Positions 38,065-46,436 of a stretch of DNA of 64,000 nt are shown here, piece after piece. The position numbers and the translations under genes are program-made. Within the stretch, counting starts at the first letter, position 1; every line of letters starts with the position of its first letter. The stretch comes from Frigoribacterium sp. Leaf263. GTDB lineage: Bacteria > Actinomycetota > Actinomycetes > Actinomycetales > Microbacteriaceae. The notes below the pieces were generated by a model. It was not told the origin of the DNA and did no database searches. It saw only the letters and a list, made by a program, of their open reading frames with translations. Location of the stretch: NCBI RefSeq assembly GCF_001422285.1, contig NZ_LMMO01000003.1, positions 511,297 to 575,296 of the forward strand, read 5' to 3'.

Positions 38065-39036
38065 TCAGAGGGTGTCGATCGGCCCGGTCAGCGCGAAGTC
38101 CTGCTGCACGGGAAGGGGCACCGGAGCGGTGTCCGTCGCGCGGTGTCGCGGCGCAGCCGGGGCGATCCGCACGCCGGCCAGGGCGAGGCGTTCGGCGACC
38201 ACGTCGGCCGGGACCCGCTCGCCCACCGTCTCGTAGGTGCCGATCGGCACGACCGAGTGCACGACCGCGCCGTCGTAGACGTGCACGAGGTTGAACGACT
38301 GCGCTCCGTCGCGCCCCCGGGTGCCTCCGCCTGCGGCGTTGAGGTCCTGCGTGTAGCAGGTGGCCGAGGCCACGGAGACGGGGATGCCGGCGAAGACGGT
38401 GTTCGTCGAGTAGTGGAGGTGCCCCGCGATGATCGAGCGCACGTCGCTGCCCTCGACGACCTCGGCCAAGGCGGCCTGGTCGCGCAGCTCGACGAGGGCG
38501 GTGAGGTCCTGCACGCTCGGAACAGGCGGGTGGTGCATGGCGATGATGGTGCCGTCGGGCGCATCGGTGCTGAGCTCCTCGGCCAGCCAGTCGAGCTGTT
38601 CGCCCGTGAGCTCGCCGTGGTGATGCCCGGGGACGGTCGTGTCGAGGGTGATGATCCGCAGACCGTTGACGTCGTAGACGAGGTCGACCGGCCGCTGCGA
38701 CGGGAGCTGCCCGAAGAGCTGCTCCCGGAACGCACCGCGCTCGTCGTGGTTTCCCATGGCCCAGATCACCTGGGCTCCGAGTCGCTCGGCCATGGGCTCG
38801 ACCAGGGCGCGGAGCTTGCGGTAGGCGTCCGGTTCGCCCTTGTCGGCGAGGTCGCCGGTGAAGACGATGGCCTCCGGGTGGTTCCCCGACGCCTCGATCT
38901 CGGTGACGATCTGCCGCAGTCGGGCTGCGCTGTCGACCGCTCCGTAGAGGGCGCCGTCACCTCCGACGAGGTGCGTGTCGCTGAGGTGCAGGATGAAGTG
39001 GTTCGGCCTGGGGTGTTCGGCCGTCCGGAGATCCAT
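38065..39036 (-). CDS. Class III metallophosphoesterase, CpdA-like (3',5'-cyclic nucleotide phosphodiesterase)
   Basis: 323 aa. The metal ligands of the calcineurin-like fold are all present: LSDTHL (D-x-H, about 18-23), FTGDLAD (GD, about 59-65), AMGNHDERG (GNHD, about 93-101), AMHHPP and GHLHYST (GH-x-H). The pattern matches CpdA and Rv0805-type phosphodiesterases that hydrolyse cAMP. Cytoplasmic, no signal seen. A 219-bp gap separates it from the dehydrogenase gene upstream. Substrate is inferred. Confidence 0.85.
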   Translation of the reverse strand: MDLRTAEHPRPNHFILHLSDTHLVGGDGALYGAVDSAARLRQIVTEIEASGNHPEAIVFTGDLADKGEPDAYRKLRALVEPMAERLGAQVIWAMGNHDERGAFREQLFGQLPSQRPVDLVYDVNGLRIITLDTTVPGHHHGELTGEQLDWLAEELSTDAPDGTIIAMHHPPVPSVQDLTALVELRDQAALAEVVEGSDVRSIIAGHLHYSTNTVFAGIPVSVASATCYTQDLNAAGGGTRGRDGAQSFNLVHVYDGAVVHSVVPIGTYETVGERVPADVVAERLALAGVRIAPAAPRHRATDTAPVPLPVQQDFALTGPIDTL

Positions 39037-39195
39037 GGTTCTCTCTTCGATGTCGCCGACGCGGGACCGGGAGGAGACCCGCGTTGTTGATTCGATGCCT
39101 AGTCCATCATCGGATTGCTCCGGATGTCATGAACGACGGTACGCGTTTCGGTTAACGGTCTGCGAACTCGACGGATTCCCGGGCGTGCCGGACGT

Positions 39196-39239
39196 GGCCG
39201 CCCCCTCGACCCGAGGAGGCGCGGGTCGAGGGGGCGGCC
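39196..39239 (-). terminator. 18-bp stem terminator after the zinc dehydrogenase, containing the dispersed word
   Basis: 39196-39213 pairs perfectly with 39222-39239 around an 8-nt loop. The 17-mer CCGAGGAGGCGCGGGTC (39211-39227) spans the loop and right arm. It lies 16 bp past the dehydrogenase stop on the minus strand. Confidence 0.75.
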
Positions 39240-39255
39240 GGAGGGCCGATCGGGA

Positions 39256-40431
39256 TCAGGGCTTCAGGACGACCTTGATGCAGCCGTCGTCCTTGTTCTT
39301 GAAGACGTCGTACATGGCGGCGGCCTCGGAGAGCGGCACGGGGTGGGTCACGAGGTCCATGGTGCCGAGGGGGTCGGACGGGTCCTCGACGAGCGGCATC
39401 AGCGTGTCGATCCAGTGCTGGACGTTGCACTGGCCCATCTTGATGGTGATCTGCTTGTCGAAGAGCGTCAGGAACGGCGTCGGGTCGGCGGTCCCGCCGT
39501 AGACGCCGCTGAGCGAGACGGTGCCTCCTCGACGGACGATCTCGAACGCGAGGTGCATGGCGCCGAGGCTGTCGATGCCCGCCTTCTGCATGACGGCCTG
39601 TCCGATGGGGGAGGGCAGTGCGGCGGCGAACTTCTGGACGAGGCCGATGCCGGCGTGCTCGTGGGCCTCCATGCCCACGGCGTCCACGACGGAGTCGGGT
39701 CCGCGGTCGTCGGTCATGCCCTTGACGACGTCGGCGACGTCCTTCGTCAGGTCGAGGACCTCGACGCCGTGCCGGGCCGCCATGTCGCGACGCTCGGCGA
39801 CGGGGTCGATCCCGATGACGCGGTATCCCTTGTGGACGCCGATGCGGGCCGCGAACTGCCCGACCGGACCGAGCCCCAGGACGACGAGCGTGCCGCCGTC
39901 GGGCACCTGCGCGTACTCGACGCCCTGCCAGGCCGTCGGCAGGATGTCGCTGAGGAAGAGATAGCGCTCGTCGGGGAGCTCGTCACCGACGCGGATGAGG
40001 TTCGCGTCGGCGCGGGCGATGCGCAGCTGCTCGGCCTGTCCGCCGGGGACCTGACCGTAGAGCTTGCTGAACCCGTAGAGGGTCGCGCCGGAGTCGAACT
40101 CGGTGACCTGGGTGGTCTCGCACTGGGAGAACAGACCGCGGTCGCACATGAAGCAGTGACCGCAGGCGATGACGAAGGGGACGACGACGCGGTCGCCGAC
40201 CTTGATGCGGCTGACGTCGGAGCCGACGTGGGTGACGACGCCCATCGTCTCGTGGCCGAGCACGTCGCCCTTGTCGAGGAACGCGCCGAGTGCGTCGTAC
40301 AGGTGGAGGTCGCTGCCGCAGATGGCGGCCGAGGTGACGCGGATGACGGCGTCGGTGGGTTCGATGATCGAGGGGTCGGGCACGTCTTCGACGGAGACGT
40401 TCGTGACGGACTGGAAAGTGAGTGCCTTCAT
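39256..40431 (-). CDS. Zinc-dependent alcohol dehydrogenase (formaldehyde-dehydrogenase-like MDR)
   Basis: 391 aa. Catalytic zinc ligands lie in AAICGSDLHL (Cys near 38) and GHETMG (His-Glu near 59-60). The structural zinc site is CGHCFMCDRGLFSQC (about 90-104). The Rossmann motif is VLGLGPVGQFAA (about 184-195). The long C-terminal part places it among glutathione-independent formaldehyde/threonine-dehydrogenase-like MDR enzymes. It reversibly oxidises alcohols or aldehyde adducts with NAD(P). It lies 129 bp downstream of rpmA on the same strand, where obgE is usually found. Confidence 0.85.
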   Translation of the reverse strand: MKALTFQSVTNVSVEDVPDPSIIEPTDAVIRVTSAAICGSDLHLYDALGAFLDKGDVLGHETMGVVTHVGSDVSRIKVGDRVVVPFVIACGHCFMCDRGLFSQCETTQVTEFDSGATLYGFSKLYGQVPGGQAEQLRIARADANLIRVGDELPDERYLFLSDILPTAWQGVEYAQVPDGGTLVVLGLGPVGQFAARIGVHKGYRVIGIDPVAERRDMAARHGVEVLDLTKDVADVVKGMTDDRGPDSVVDAVGMEAHEHAGIGLVQKFAAALPSPIGQAVMQKAGIDSLGAMHLAFEIVRRGGTVSLSGVYGGTADPTPFLTLFDKQITIKMGQCNVQHWIDTLMPLVEDPSDPLGTMDLVTHPVPLSEAAAMYDVFKNKDDGCIKVVLKP

Positions 40432-40505
40432 CCGTCCCGTCTACGCGGTCCGGCACCGCGCCTCCTGAGCGAGGGGTACAGGCGGTCGGCTGCGGCACAG
40501 GAACG

Positions 40506-40543
40506 CCTCAGGGCGACCGGACCGTGGTCCGATCGCCCCGAGG
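40506..40543 (-). terminator. Terminator of rplU-rpmA
   Basis: GGGCGACCGGAC (40511-40522) pairs with GTCCGATCGCCC (40527-40538) with one mismatch and a 4-nt loop. The stem extends by CCTC/GAGG at the base. It lies just downstream of the rpmA stop. Confidence 0.6.
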
Positions 40544-40560
40544 CGCGTGCTGGTGCCGAC

Positions 40561-40920
40561 CTACGCGGTGGCGCCGGCGACGATGTTGACGACCTTGCGG
40601 CCGCCCTTGGTGCCGAACTCGACCGAGCCGGGGGCGAGGGCGAACAGGGTGTCGTCGCCGCCGCGGCCGACGTTGGCGCCGGGGTGGAAGTGGGTGCCGC
40701 GCTGGCGGACGATGATCTCGCCGGCGAGGACGACCTGGCCGCCGAAGCGCTTCACGCCGAGGCGCTGGGCGTTGGAGTCGCGGCCGTTACGGGTGGACGA
40801 TGCGCCCTTTATGATCTCGCCGGCGAGGACGACCTGGCCGCCGAAGCGCTTCACGCCGAGGCGCTGGGCGTTGGAGTCGCGGCCGTTACGGGTGGACGAT
40901 GCGCCCTTTTTGTGTGCCAT
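40561..40920 (-). CDS. rpmA: 50S ribosomal protein L27 with internal 33-residue duplication
   Basis: 119 aa instead of the usual ~85. It starts [17 protein letters not shown] as expected. The 33-residue block [13 protein letters not shown]...VVLAGEII is then repeated exactly before the normal C-terminal part ([28 protein letters not shown]). Removing one copy restores a textbook L27. L27's N-terminal tail reaches the peptidyl-transferase centre, so a duplication there is surprising. The repeat is perfect at DNA level (99 bp x 2), so it is either very recent or an assembly artefact. It lies 28 bp after rplU; obgE does not follow. Confidence 0.9.
   Translation of the reverse strand: MAHKKGASSTRNGRDSNAQRLGVKRFGGQVVLAGEIIKGASSTRNGRDSNAQRLGVKRFGGQVVLAGEIIVRQRGTHFHPGANVGRGGDDTLFALAPGSVEFGTKGGRKVVNIVAGATA
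40712..40909 (-). repeat. Perfect 99-bp tandem duplication inside rpmA
   Basis: 40712-40810 is identical to 40811-40909. The unit is 33 codons, so the frame is kept. Confidence 0.97.
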
Positions 40921-40948
40921 GTGTTCTCAGCTCCTGGTGGTCGCGGTG

Positions 40949-41353
40949 CTACTTGGTCGTGATTGAGGTGATCTTGACGCGGGTGAGGTCGGCACGGAAG
41001 CCCATGCGGCGCTTGTACCCGGTCTTGTTCTTGTAGTTCTGGATGACGATCTTCGGGCCGCGGATCTTGACGCGGGTGAGGTCGGCACGGAAGCCCATGC
41101 GGCGCTTGTACCCGGTCTTGTTCTTGTAGTTCTGGATGACGATCTTCGGGCCGCGGAGGTCGTTCAGGACCTCGCCCTCGACCGTGACCTTGGCCAGGTC
41201 GTCGCCGGAGAGGATCGTGTCGCCGTCGACGTGCAGGACGGGGACGAACGAGACGGTGTCGGCGGTCGCGGCCTTGAGGCGATCGACGGTCAGAATCGTT
41301 CCGACCTCGACCTTCTCCTGACGGCCACCGGCGCGCACGATTGCGAAAGCCAT
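40949..41353 (-). CDS. rplU: 50S ribosomal protein L21 with internal 31-residue duplication
   Basis: 134 aa from ATG 41353 instead of about 102. [18 protein letters not shown] and the central DGDTILSG region are normal. The C-terminal block [19 protein letters not shown]...RVKI (31 residues) occurs twice in a row before the end ITSITTK. One copy alone gives a standard L21. The extra block repeats the rRNA-binding basic hairpin. As in the adjacent rpmA, the DNA repeat is perfect (93 bp x 2). The gene is divergent from a helix-turn-helix gene with 86 bp between starts. Confidence 0.9.
   Translation of the reverse strand: MAFAIVRAGGRQEKVEVGTILTVDRLKAATADTVSFVPVLHVDGDTILSGDDLAKVTVEGEVLNDLRGPKIVIQNYKNKTGYKRRMGFRADLTRVKIRGPKIVIQNYKNKTGYKRRMGFRADLTRVKITSITTK
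40971..41156 (-). repeat. Perfect 93-bp tandem duplication inside rplU
   Basis: 40971-41063 is identical to 41064-41156. The unit is 31 codons, so the frame is kept. Confidence 0.97.
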
Positions 41354-41426
41354 GGGAACTCCAAAGTGTGGGGGTGTGACGCCCGGACTGCCGGGCGACG
41401 TCGTGGTGCCGTGATGGCAACTTCGA

Positions 41427-41432
41427 TAGTCT
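41427..41432 (+). promoter_or_regulatory. -10 element of the helix-turn-helix gene (leaderless)
   Basis: TAGTCT, then 7 nt, then the ATG at 41440, in the 86-bp region shared with the divergent rplU. Confidence 0.5.
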
Positions 41433-41439
41433 TTCACAA

Positions 41440-42183
41440 ATGTCACGATCGATCAAACTTCGCCGGCCCCCGCAGTTCACCGCCGAGATCGTCGACGACG
41501 CCCGGGAGCGGCTCCTCGATCTGCTCGACGACCTCAAGCGGCTCACCTCGGAGCACGCCGACGACATCGAGGTCTGGGGATCGGCGGTGACGGCCGCCGG
41601 GTGGGAGATCGCGAGCCTCGGCCAGTGGCTGGGGCTCGAGGGCGAGGCGGTGCTGCTGCTGGGGGGCGCCTCCTACCCCGAGATCGCGGAGCACCAGGGA
41701 ACGAGCGCGTCGGCCGTCTACGCACGGGTCGGTCGCTCGTTGACCCTCGCCCCGTACGCGCAGGCGTCGGGTGCCGACGGGGCGATCACCCGCGTCGCGG
41801 CCGAGGGCCTCGACCACGCGAGGGCGGAGTACCTGCAGGAGGCGCGAGTCGACGAGGAGGGCCCGTCGGGTGATGCAGGCGCTGACGTCGGCGACTCCCT
41901 CGCCGACCGGATCCCGGAGATCCTGCGGGGCGGCGAGCTGCGCACCGCGGCCATCGTCGAGGCGCTGCCGGACTACCGGCGCAGCAGCGTGCTGTCGACG
42001 CTGAGCGTCCTCGCCCGCCAGGGGCGGGTCGCTCGGGTGGGCCACGGCGTGTACGCCCTCCCGCAGCGCAGGGCAACGCCCGAGCACGAGCTCCAGTCCG
42101 AACCCGAACCCGAACCCGAACCCGCGCACGCGCACGCGCACGCGCCCGCACCCGAGCCCGACCGGGCGGGCCCGGTCGACTGA
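41440..42183 (+). CDS. Helix-turn-helix DNA-binding protein, divergent from rplU
   Basis: 247 aa. The N-terminal third contains a sigma-70 region-4-like helix-turn-helix ([21 protein letters not shown], about 78-98). A second winged-helix-like unit ([55 protein letters not shown], about 150-205) follows. The tail is a run of Glu-Pro and Ala-His repeats from hexanucleotide microsatellites. A transcription factor is likely. Its location suggests it could act on the shared promoter region with rplU, but this is only positional inference. One near copy of the dispersed word lies mid-gene. Confidence 0.6.
   Translation: MSRSIKLRRPPQFTAEIVDDARERLLDLLDDLKRLTSEHADDIEVWGSAVTAAGWEIASLGQWLGLEGEAVLLLGGASYPEIAEHQGTSASAVYARVGRSLTLAPYAQASGADGAITRVAAEGLDHARAEYLQEARVDEEGPSGDAGADVGDSLADRIPEILRGGELRTAAIVEALPDYRRSSVLSTLSVLARQGRVARVGHGVYALPQRRATPEHELQSEPEPEPEPAHAHAHAPAPEPDRAGPVD
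42100..42160 (+). repeat. Adjacent hexanucleotide repeats (GAACCC)n and (GCGCAC)n
   Basis: Several tandem GAACCC units followed by GCGCAC-type units encode Glu-Pro and Ala-His runs at the end of the helix-turn-helix protein. Confidence 0.8.
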
Positions 42184-42236
42184 GGCGGCGTCCGGCCCGC
42201 ACGTCGGGCGGGGCGATGCGCAGGTCGAAGATGACC

Positions 42237-42242
42237 TAGGCT
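42237..42242 (+). promoter_or_regulatory. -10 element of the SGNH-like gene (leaderless)
   Basis: TAGGCT, then 6 nt, then the ATG at 42249. Confidence 0.6.
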
Positions 42243-42248
42243 CGACGA

Positions 42249-42959
42249 ATGGCCTCAGGACACCGCCCGCGACCGAAGCGATCACGACGGGGCGGCCCGC
42301 TCCCGTACATCGGGCTCGCGGTCCTCGCCGTCGCGGCCGTGGCCTTGACCGGTCTCGCCCTCACCGCCACGCGTCCCTCCGACGCCGGCGGCTCTCCCTA
42401 CGCCTCGGCGTCGTCGACGCCGCCGGCGGTCACCGTGTCGATCCTCGGCGACTCGCATGCGCTCGCCGCCGGCAGCTGGTGGCGTCAGACGGTCGAGGCC
42501 GGGGCTGTCGACGGCGCGAGTCAGGGCGCGTTCGAGGCGTACGAGGGGGCCACGGCCGCCGACCTCGTCGAGCACCTCGACGCGGCGACGGCCGACGGCG
42601 GCCTCGTCGTCGTGCAGGCCGGCACGTTCGATCTCGCGGCCGGGCGCACGGCCGGCGAGACGGCCACCGACGTCGCCGCCCTCTGGCAGGGCGTGCTCGA
42701 TCGGGGCGCGACGCCGGTCGCCGCCCTGCTGCCGCCCTCGGGAGACCGGGGCACGGACACCGTCGACGTCAACACGCGGCTCAGCGAGGGGGCGGCGGAC
42801 CGGGGGATCGACGTGCTCGACCTGACGACCCCGGTGGAGGGCGGCGAGGGCGACTGGAAGTCCGGGCTGACCGATGACGGCATCCTGGCGAACCCGACCG
42901 CCGCCGCCCGCATGGCGCAGGCGGCGGACGATCAGCTCAGCGCGCTCGTCGAGGGCTGA
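42249..42959 (+). CDS. Membrane-anchored SGNH-hydrolase-like protein
   Basis: 236 aa. A basic N terminus and one TM helix (about 20-41) precede an extracytoplasmic SGNH-like domain. Block I is ILGDSHALAAGSWW with Ser69 present. Block III is weak (VVQAGTFDLAAG). The block V D-x-x-H motif is replaced by DDGILANP, so the catalytic His is missing. It may be an acyl-transfer or binding protein rather than an esterase. Its end overlaps the DUF779 gene on the other strand by 28 bp. Confidence 0.6.
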   Translation: MASGHRPRPKRSRRGGPLPYIGLAVLAVAAVALTGLALTATRPSDAGGSPYASASSTPPAVTVSILGDSHALAAGSWWRQTVEAGAVDGASQGAFEAYEGATAADLVEHLDAATADGGLVVVQAGTFDLAAGRTAGETATDVAALWQGVLDRGATPVAALLPPSGDRGTDTVDVNTRLSEGAADRGIDVLDLTTPVEGGEGDWKSGLTDDGILANPTAAARMAQAADDQLSALVEG

Positions 42960-43363
42960 CCTCGCTCCTCCGGTGCTCCGGCCAGGTCGAAGGCCGTCAG
43001 CTCGGCGTCGTCGAGCAGGCGCGACCTGATCAGGAAGCGCCGTCCGTCCGGGGACTCGATCGAGAAGCCGGCGCCGCGACCCGGCACCACGTCGATGGTC
43101 AGGTGCGTGTACTTCCAGTACTCGAACTGGCTGCGCGACATGTGCACCTCGATCGGATCGAGACCCGCGATGCGGAGATCGCCGAGGTGGACGTCGACGG
43201 TGCCGAGGCGGAAGAACCCGACGGGGTAGCACATCGGCGAGGAGCCGTCGCAGCACCCGCCCGACTGATGGAACATCAGCGGACCGTGCCGGGCCGTGAG
43301 ATCCACCAGGAACGCGGCGGCCTCGGCGGTGACGTCGACCCGGGACGGGCTGGCGGTCGGCAT
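42932..43363 (-). CDS. DUF779 protein, aldehyde dehydrogenase partner
   Basis: 143 aa from ATG 43363, which overlaps the stop of the dehydrogenase gene (ATGA). It carries the DUF779 signature HQSGGCCDGSSPMCYP (about 32-47) with three Cys that probably bind metal, and EVHMSRSQFEYWKYTHLTIDVVPGRGAGFSIES. DUF779 genes are consistently placed after acetaldehyde dehydrogenase genes; the molecular role is not known. Translationally coupled to the dehydrogenase. Confidence 0.88.
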   Translation of the reverse strand: MPTASPSRVDVTAEAAAFLVDLTARHGPLMFHQSGGCCDGSSPMCYPVGFFRLGTVDVHLGDLRIAGLDPIEVHMSRSQFEYWKYTHLTIDVVPGRGAGFSIESPDGRRFLIRSRLLDDAELTAFDLAGAPEERGQPSTSALS

Positions 43364-44904
43364 CAGAAGAACCCCATCGGGCCGTCCGCGTAGCTGACCA
43401 GCAGGTTCTTCGTCTGCTGGTAGTGATCGAGCATCATCTTGTGGTTCTCGCGCCCGATGCCCGACTGCTTGTACCCGCCGAACGCCGCTCCGGCCGGGTA
43501 CTGGTGGTACGTGTTCGACCACACGCGACCGGCCTGGATGTCGCGCCCGGCGCGGTAGAGCTGGGCGCCGTTGCGGCTCCACACCCCGGCACCGAGGCCG
43601 TAGAGGGTGTCGTTGGCGATCTTGATGGCGTCGTCGTAGTCGCTGAAGCTCGTCAGCGACAGGACGGGCCCGAAGATCTCCTCCTGGAAGATGCGCATCG
43701 AGTTGCGGCCCTCGAAGACGGTGGGGTTCACGTAGTAGCCGTCGGTGAGGTCGCCGCCCAGATCGGCCCGGTCTCCGCCGATGAGCAGCTTCGCGCCCTC
43801 CTGCCGGCCGATGTCCATGTAGCTGAGGATCTTCTCGAGCTGGTCGTTCGAGGCCTGGGCCCCGATCATCGTGTCGATCGACAGGGGGTTCCCCTGCTTC
43901 ACCTTCCTGACCCGGTCGAGGCCGTCGGCCGTGAACTGGTCGTAGATCGACTTCTGCACCAGCGCCCGTGAGGGGCAGGTGCAGACCTCTCCCGAGTTCA
44001 GGTTGAAGAACGAGAAGCCCTCGAGGGCCTTGTCGTAGAAGTCGTCGCGTTCGTCGGCGACGTCCGCGAAGAAGACGTTCGGGCTCTTGCCGCCGAGCTC
44101 GAGGGTGACGGGGATGAGGTTCTCGCTCGCCATCTGCATGATGAGCCGCCCCGTCGTCGTCTCGCCGGTGAACGCGATCTTGCGGATGTTCGGGTGACTG
44201 GCCAGCGGGGCGCCGGCCTCGACGCCGAACCCGTTGACGATGTTGAGGACGCCCGCCGGGAGGAGGTCCTTGACGAGGTCCATGAACACGTGGATGGAGG
44301 CCGGGGTCTGCTCGGCGGGCTTCAGCACGACGCAGTTGCCGGCGGCGAGGGCGGGGGCCAGCTTCCACACCGCCATGAGCAGCGGGAAGTTCCAGGGGAT
44401 GATCTGCCCGACCACGCCGAGCGGTTCGTGGAAGTGATACGCCACGGTGTCGCCGTCGATCTCGCCGGTCGAGCCCTCCTGGGCGCGGATGGCGCCCGCG
44501 AAGTAGCGGAAGTGGTCGATCGCGAGCGGGACGTCGGCGGCGAGGGACTCGCGGATGGGCTTGCCGTTGTCCCACGTCTCGGCGACGGCGAGCATCTCGA
44601 GGTTGGCCTCCATGACGTCGGCGATCCGGTTGAGGATGATCGACCGTTCGGCGATCGTGGTCCTCCGCCAGGTGTCGAAGGCCCGCCACGCGGCCTCGAC
44701 GGCCTTGTCGATGTCGGCGGCGTCGCCCCGGGCGACCTCGGTGAAGACCTTGCCGTTCACCGGGCTCGGGTTCTCGAAGTACCGTCCGCTCGCCGGTGCG
44801 ACGTACTCGCCGCCGATGAAGTGGTCGTAGCGCGCCCGGAACCGGACCTTCGCGTCGGGCGTGCCCGGCGCCGCGTAGGTGGTGGGAGGGGTGGTGACGG
44901 TCAT
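43363..44904 (-). CDS. NAD-dependent (acet)aldehyde dehydrogenase
   Basis: 513 aa. Catalytic Cys lies in [15 protein letters not shown] (about 309-323) and the general base Glu in [34 protein letters not shown] binds NAD, and the C-terminal [13 protein letters not shown]...[23 protein letters not shown] is standard. The sequence is of the ExaC/AldB acetaldehyde dehydrogenase class, which oxidises acetaldehyde and related aldehydes to acids. The operon is aldehyde dehydrogenase then DUF779, with the GAF regulator immediately upstream on the same strand. GAAAGGGA precedes the ATG. Confidence 0.92.
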   Translation of the reverse strand: MTVTTPPTTYAAPGTPDAKVRFRARYDHFIGGEYVAPASGRYFENPSPVNGKVFTEVARGDAADIDKAVEAAWRAFDTWRRTTIAERSIILNRIADVMEANLEMLAVAETWDNGKPIRESLAADVPLAIDHFRYFAGAIRAQEGSTGEIDGDTVAYHFHEPLGVVGQIIPWNFPLLMAVWKLAPALAAGNCVVLKPAEQTPASIHVFMDLVKDLLPAGVLNIVNGFGVEAGAPLASHPNIRKIAFTGETTTGRLIMQMASENLIPVTLELGGKSPNVFFADVADERDDFYDKALEGFSFFNLNSGEVCTCPSRALVQKSIYDQFTADGLDRVRKVKQGNPLSIDTMIGAQASNDQLEKILSYMDIGRQEGAKLLIGGDRADLGGDLTDGYYVNPTVFEGRNSMRIFQEEIFGPVLSLTSFSDYDDAIKIANDTLYGLGAGVWSRNGAQLYRAGRDIQAGRVWSNTYHQYPAGAAFGGYKQSGIGRENHKMMLDHYQQTKNLLVSYADGPMGFF

Positions 44905-44982
44905 GGCTGTCCCTTTCGACGTCGTCGTCGGACCGGTCGCGATGCGACCGGGGGCGGCGGGGTCCGCCCACCGCTCGGCGGC

Positions 44983-45014
44983 AGACTATGCGGGGCGGGG
45001 TTGCATCAGGTTGC
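44983..45014 (-). promoter_or_regulatory. Candidate promoter and activator site of the aldehyde dehydrogenase operon
   Basis: On the minus strand a TAGTCT -10 box (44983-44988) lies downstream of a direct repeat read on the + strand as GGTTGC-ATCA-GGTTGC (44999-45014), which covers the -35 region. It may be the site for the GAF regulator. Inferred from position. Confidence 0.3.
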
Positions 45015-46289
45015 GATCGCGTCGCGGCGGCCGGAGAGCGCCTCGAGGCGCGCGACGACCCCGGCGCGGCGGGGCGAGTGCGGGGCCAGCCGCCGCAGCA
45101 GCTCGAGCAGCACGGTCTCGTCGTCATGACCGGTGGGGGCCTCGGCGAAGGCGGTGAGCGCGTCGGTCGAGCCCGCCGCCAGCACGGCGTCGCGGAGCCC
45201 GGCCCGCGCCTCCGCCCGGAGCTCGACGACTCCCGGCGCGGTCGACGACGGCAGCACCGGTCCCCGGTCGGCCCGCACGGCCGCGCGATGCGAACCCCGG
45301 CCCAGGAGCGCGGCGAGGTCGTGGAGGTCGAGGGCCACGGGCCGGGGCAGCCGGTAGGGGCGCGACAGGGGGACGAGCGTCGGATCGACGGACTCGACGA
45401 CATGCCGCAGCCGCACCATCTCGGGGCGCAGCGTCGTGACGGCGTCGACGTCGCCGTAGACGGCGTCCGCGAGGTCGGCGGCCCGGTACCCCTCGGGTCG
45501 GTGCGCCAGCAGCAGCAGGATCTCGGAGTGCCGGGCGCTCAGCACCGTGCGCCGTCCGCCGACGGAGAGCACGGCCTCGTCACGGCCGAGCGCGGCCAGG
45601 CGCGCCGGCGCGGGCGTGCTCTCGGGCGCGAGTGCGAGCTCGCGTGCGGTGCGACGGGGAGCCGAGGAGGCGCGGGTCGACCCGCCGGCGACCGCCGCCG
45701 CCCTCGAGAGCGCGAGGTGCGCCTCCATCGCCGCGACCGTCGCCCGGACCAGGGGCAGGGTCTGCGACCCCGCGGCCCGGGCGTCGCCCGTGATGTCGAC
45801 GACCCCGAGGAGGCGCCCGTCGACGGGATCGTGGACGGGCACGGCCGTGCAGCACCAGGCCTGGACGCGATGATTCCAGTGCTCCTCGCCGCGGATCTGC
45901 ACGCCTCGGTCGAGTTCGAGCGCCGTGCCGGGAGCGGACGTGCCGACCCGCGCCTCCGACCATCCGGCTCCGGCGACGAACAGCATGCTCTCGGCCTGCC
46001 GTCGCGCCGACGAGTCGCCCTCGACCCAGAGCAGTCGGCCGTGCTCGTCGCCGACCGCGACGAGCAGACCCGAGCCCTCGGCGTCGTCGACGAGCAGACG
46101 TCGGAGGACGGGGAGGACGAGGGCGAGCGGATGACCGCGCCGCCACGCCTCGAGGTCGTCCTCCGGAAGCTCGAGGCGGGGGAGCTCGTCGGGGTCGAGG
46201 CGGTGCCCGGCCGCCCGGCCCCACGACTCGCGGACGACCCGTCGCAGGGGCACGCCTCCTGCGGGGCCGGGGCTCGTCACGAGCGTCAT
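45006..46289 (-). CDS. GAF-domain transcriptional regulator (AcoR-like sensor)
   Basis: 427 aa. An N-terminal sensor region (about 1-190) has a GAF-like fold typical of acetoin/aldehyde-responsive regulators (RRVVRESWGRA, LLWVEGDSSARRQAESMLFVAGAGWSEARVGTSAPGTALEL, WCCTAVPVHDPVDGRLLGVVDITG). A winged-helix-like DNA-binding part follows (LSARHSEILLLLAHRPEGYRAADLADAVYGD, about 250-280). There is no sigma-54 AAA+ domain. It lies upstream of the aldehyde dehydrogenase operon on the same strand and probably activates it. The dispersed word falls in the linker. Confidence 0.8.
   Translation of the reverse strand: MTLVTSPGPAGGVPLRRVVRESWGRAAGHRLDPDELPRLELPEDDLEAWRRGHPLALVLPVLRRLLVDDAEGSGLLVAVGDEHGRLLWVEGDSSARRQAESMLFVAGAGWSEARVGTSAPGTALELDRGVQIRGEEHWNHRVQAWCCTAVPVHDPVDGRLLGVVDITGDARAAGSQTLPLVRATVAAMEAHLALSRAAAVAGGSTRASSAPRRTARELALAPESTPAPARLAALGRDEAVLSVGGRRTVLSARHSEILLLLAHRPEGYRAADLADAVYGDVDAVTTLRPEMVRLRHVVESVDPTLVPLSRPYRLPRPVALDLHDLAALLGRGSHRAAVRADRGPVLPSSTAPGVVELRAEARAGLRDAVLAAGSTDALTAFAEAPTGHDDETVLLELLRRLAPHSPRRAGVVARLEALSGRRDAIAT
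45662..45680 (+). repeat. Copy of the dispersed GAGGAGGCGCGGGTC word
   Basis: CCGAGGAGGCGCGGGTCGA on the + strand, in the linker of the GAF regulator (read Thr-Arg-Ala-Ser-Ser). A one-mismatch copy follows at 45804-45821. Confidence 0.8.
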
Positions 46290-46436
46290 CGAGCACCAAT
46301 CGTCGTCGATCGGGCGGGTCGGCCGTGGTGCGGCGTCATCGCCGGGTGCTCACAGGGTACGTCGGAGCGGCCCGGGGCGGAAGGTCGTGTCCTGGGTGGA
46401 CGACCGACGTGCCGGGCCCGGGCCGCCCGGCTCAGC

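Noticed and set aside
37288-39090. A 600-codon frame through the repeat region and opposite the phosphodiesterase
   Set aside because: The product is only translation of the 129-bp and 25-bp repeats plus antisense of a real gene.
42249-42959. Functional GDSL esterase at 42249
   Set aside because: The block V His is missing; kept only as an SGNH-like protein.
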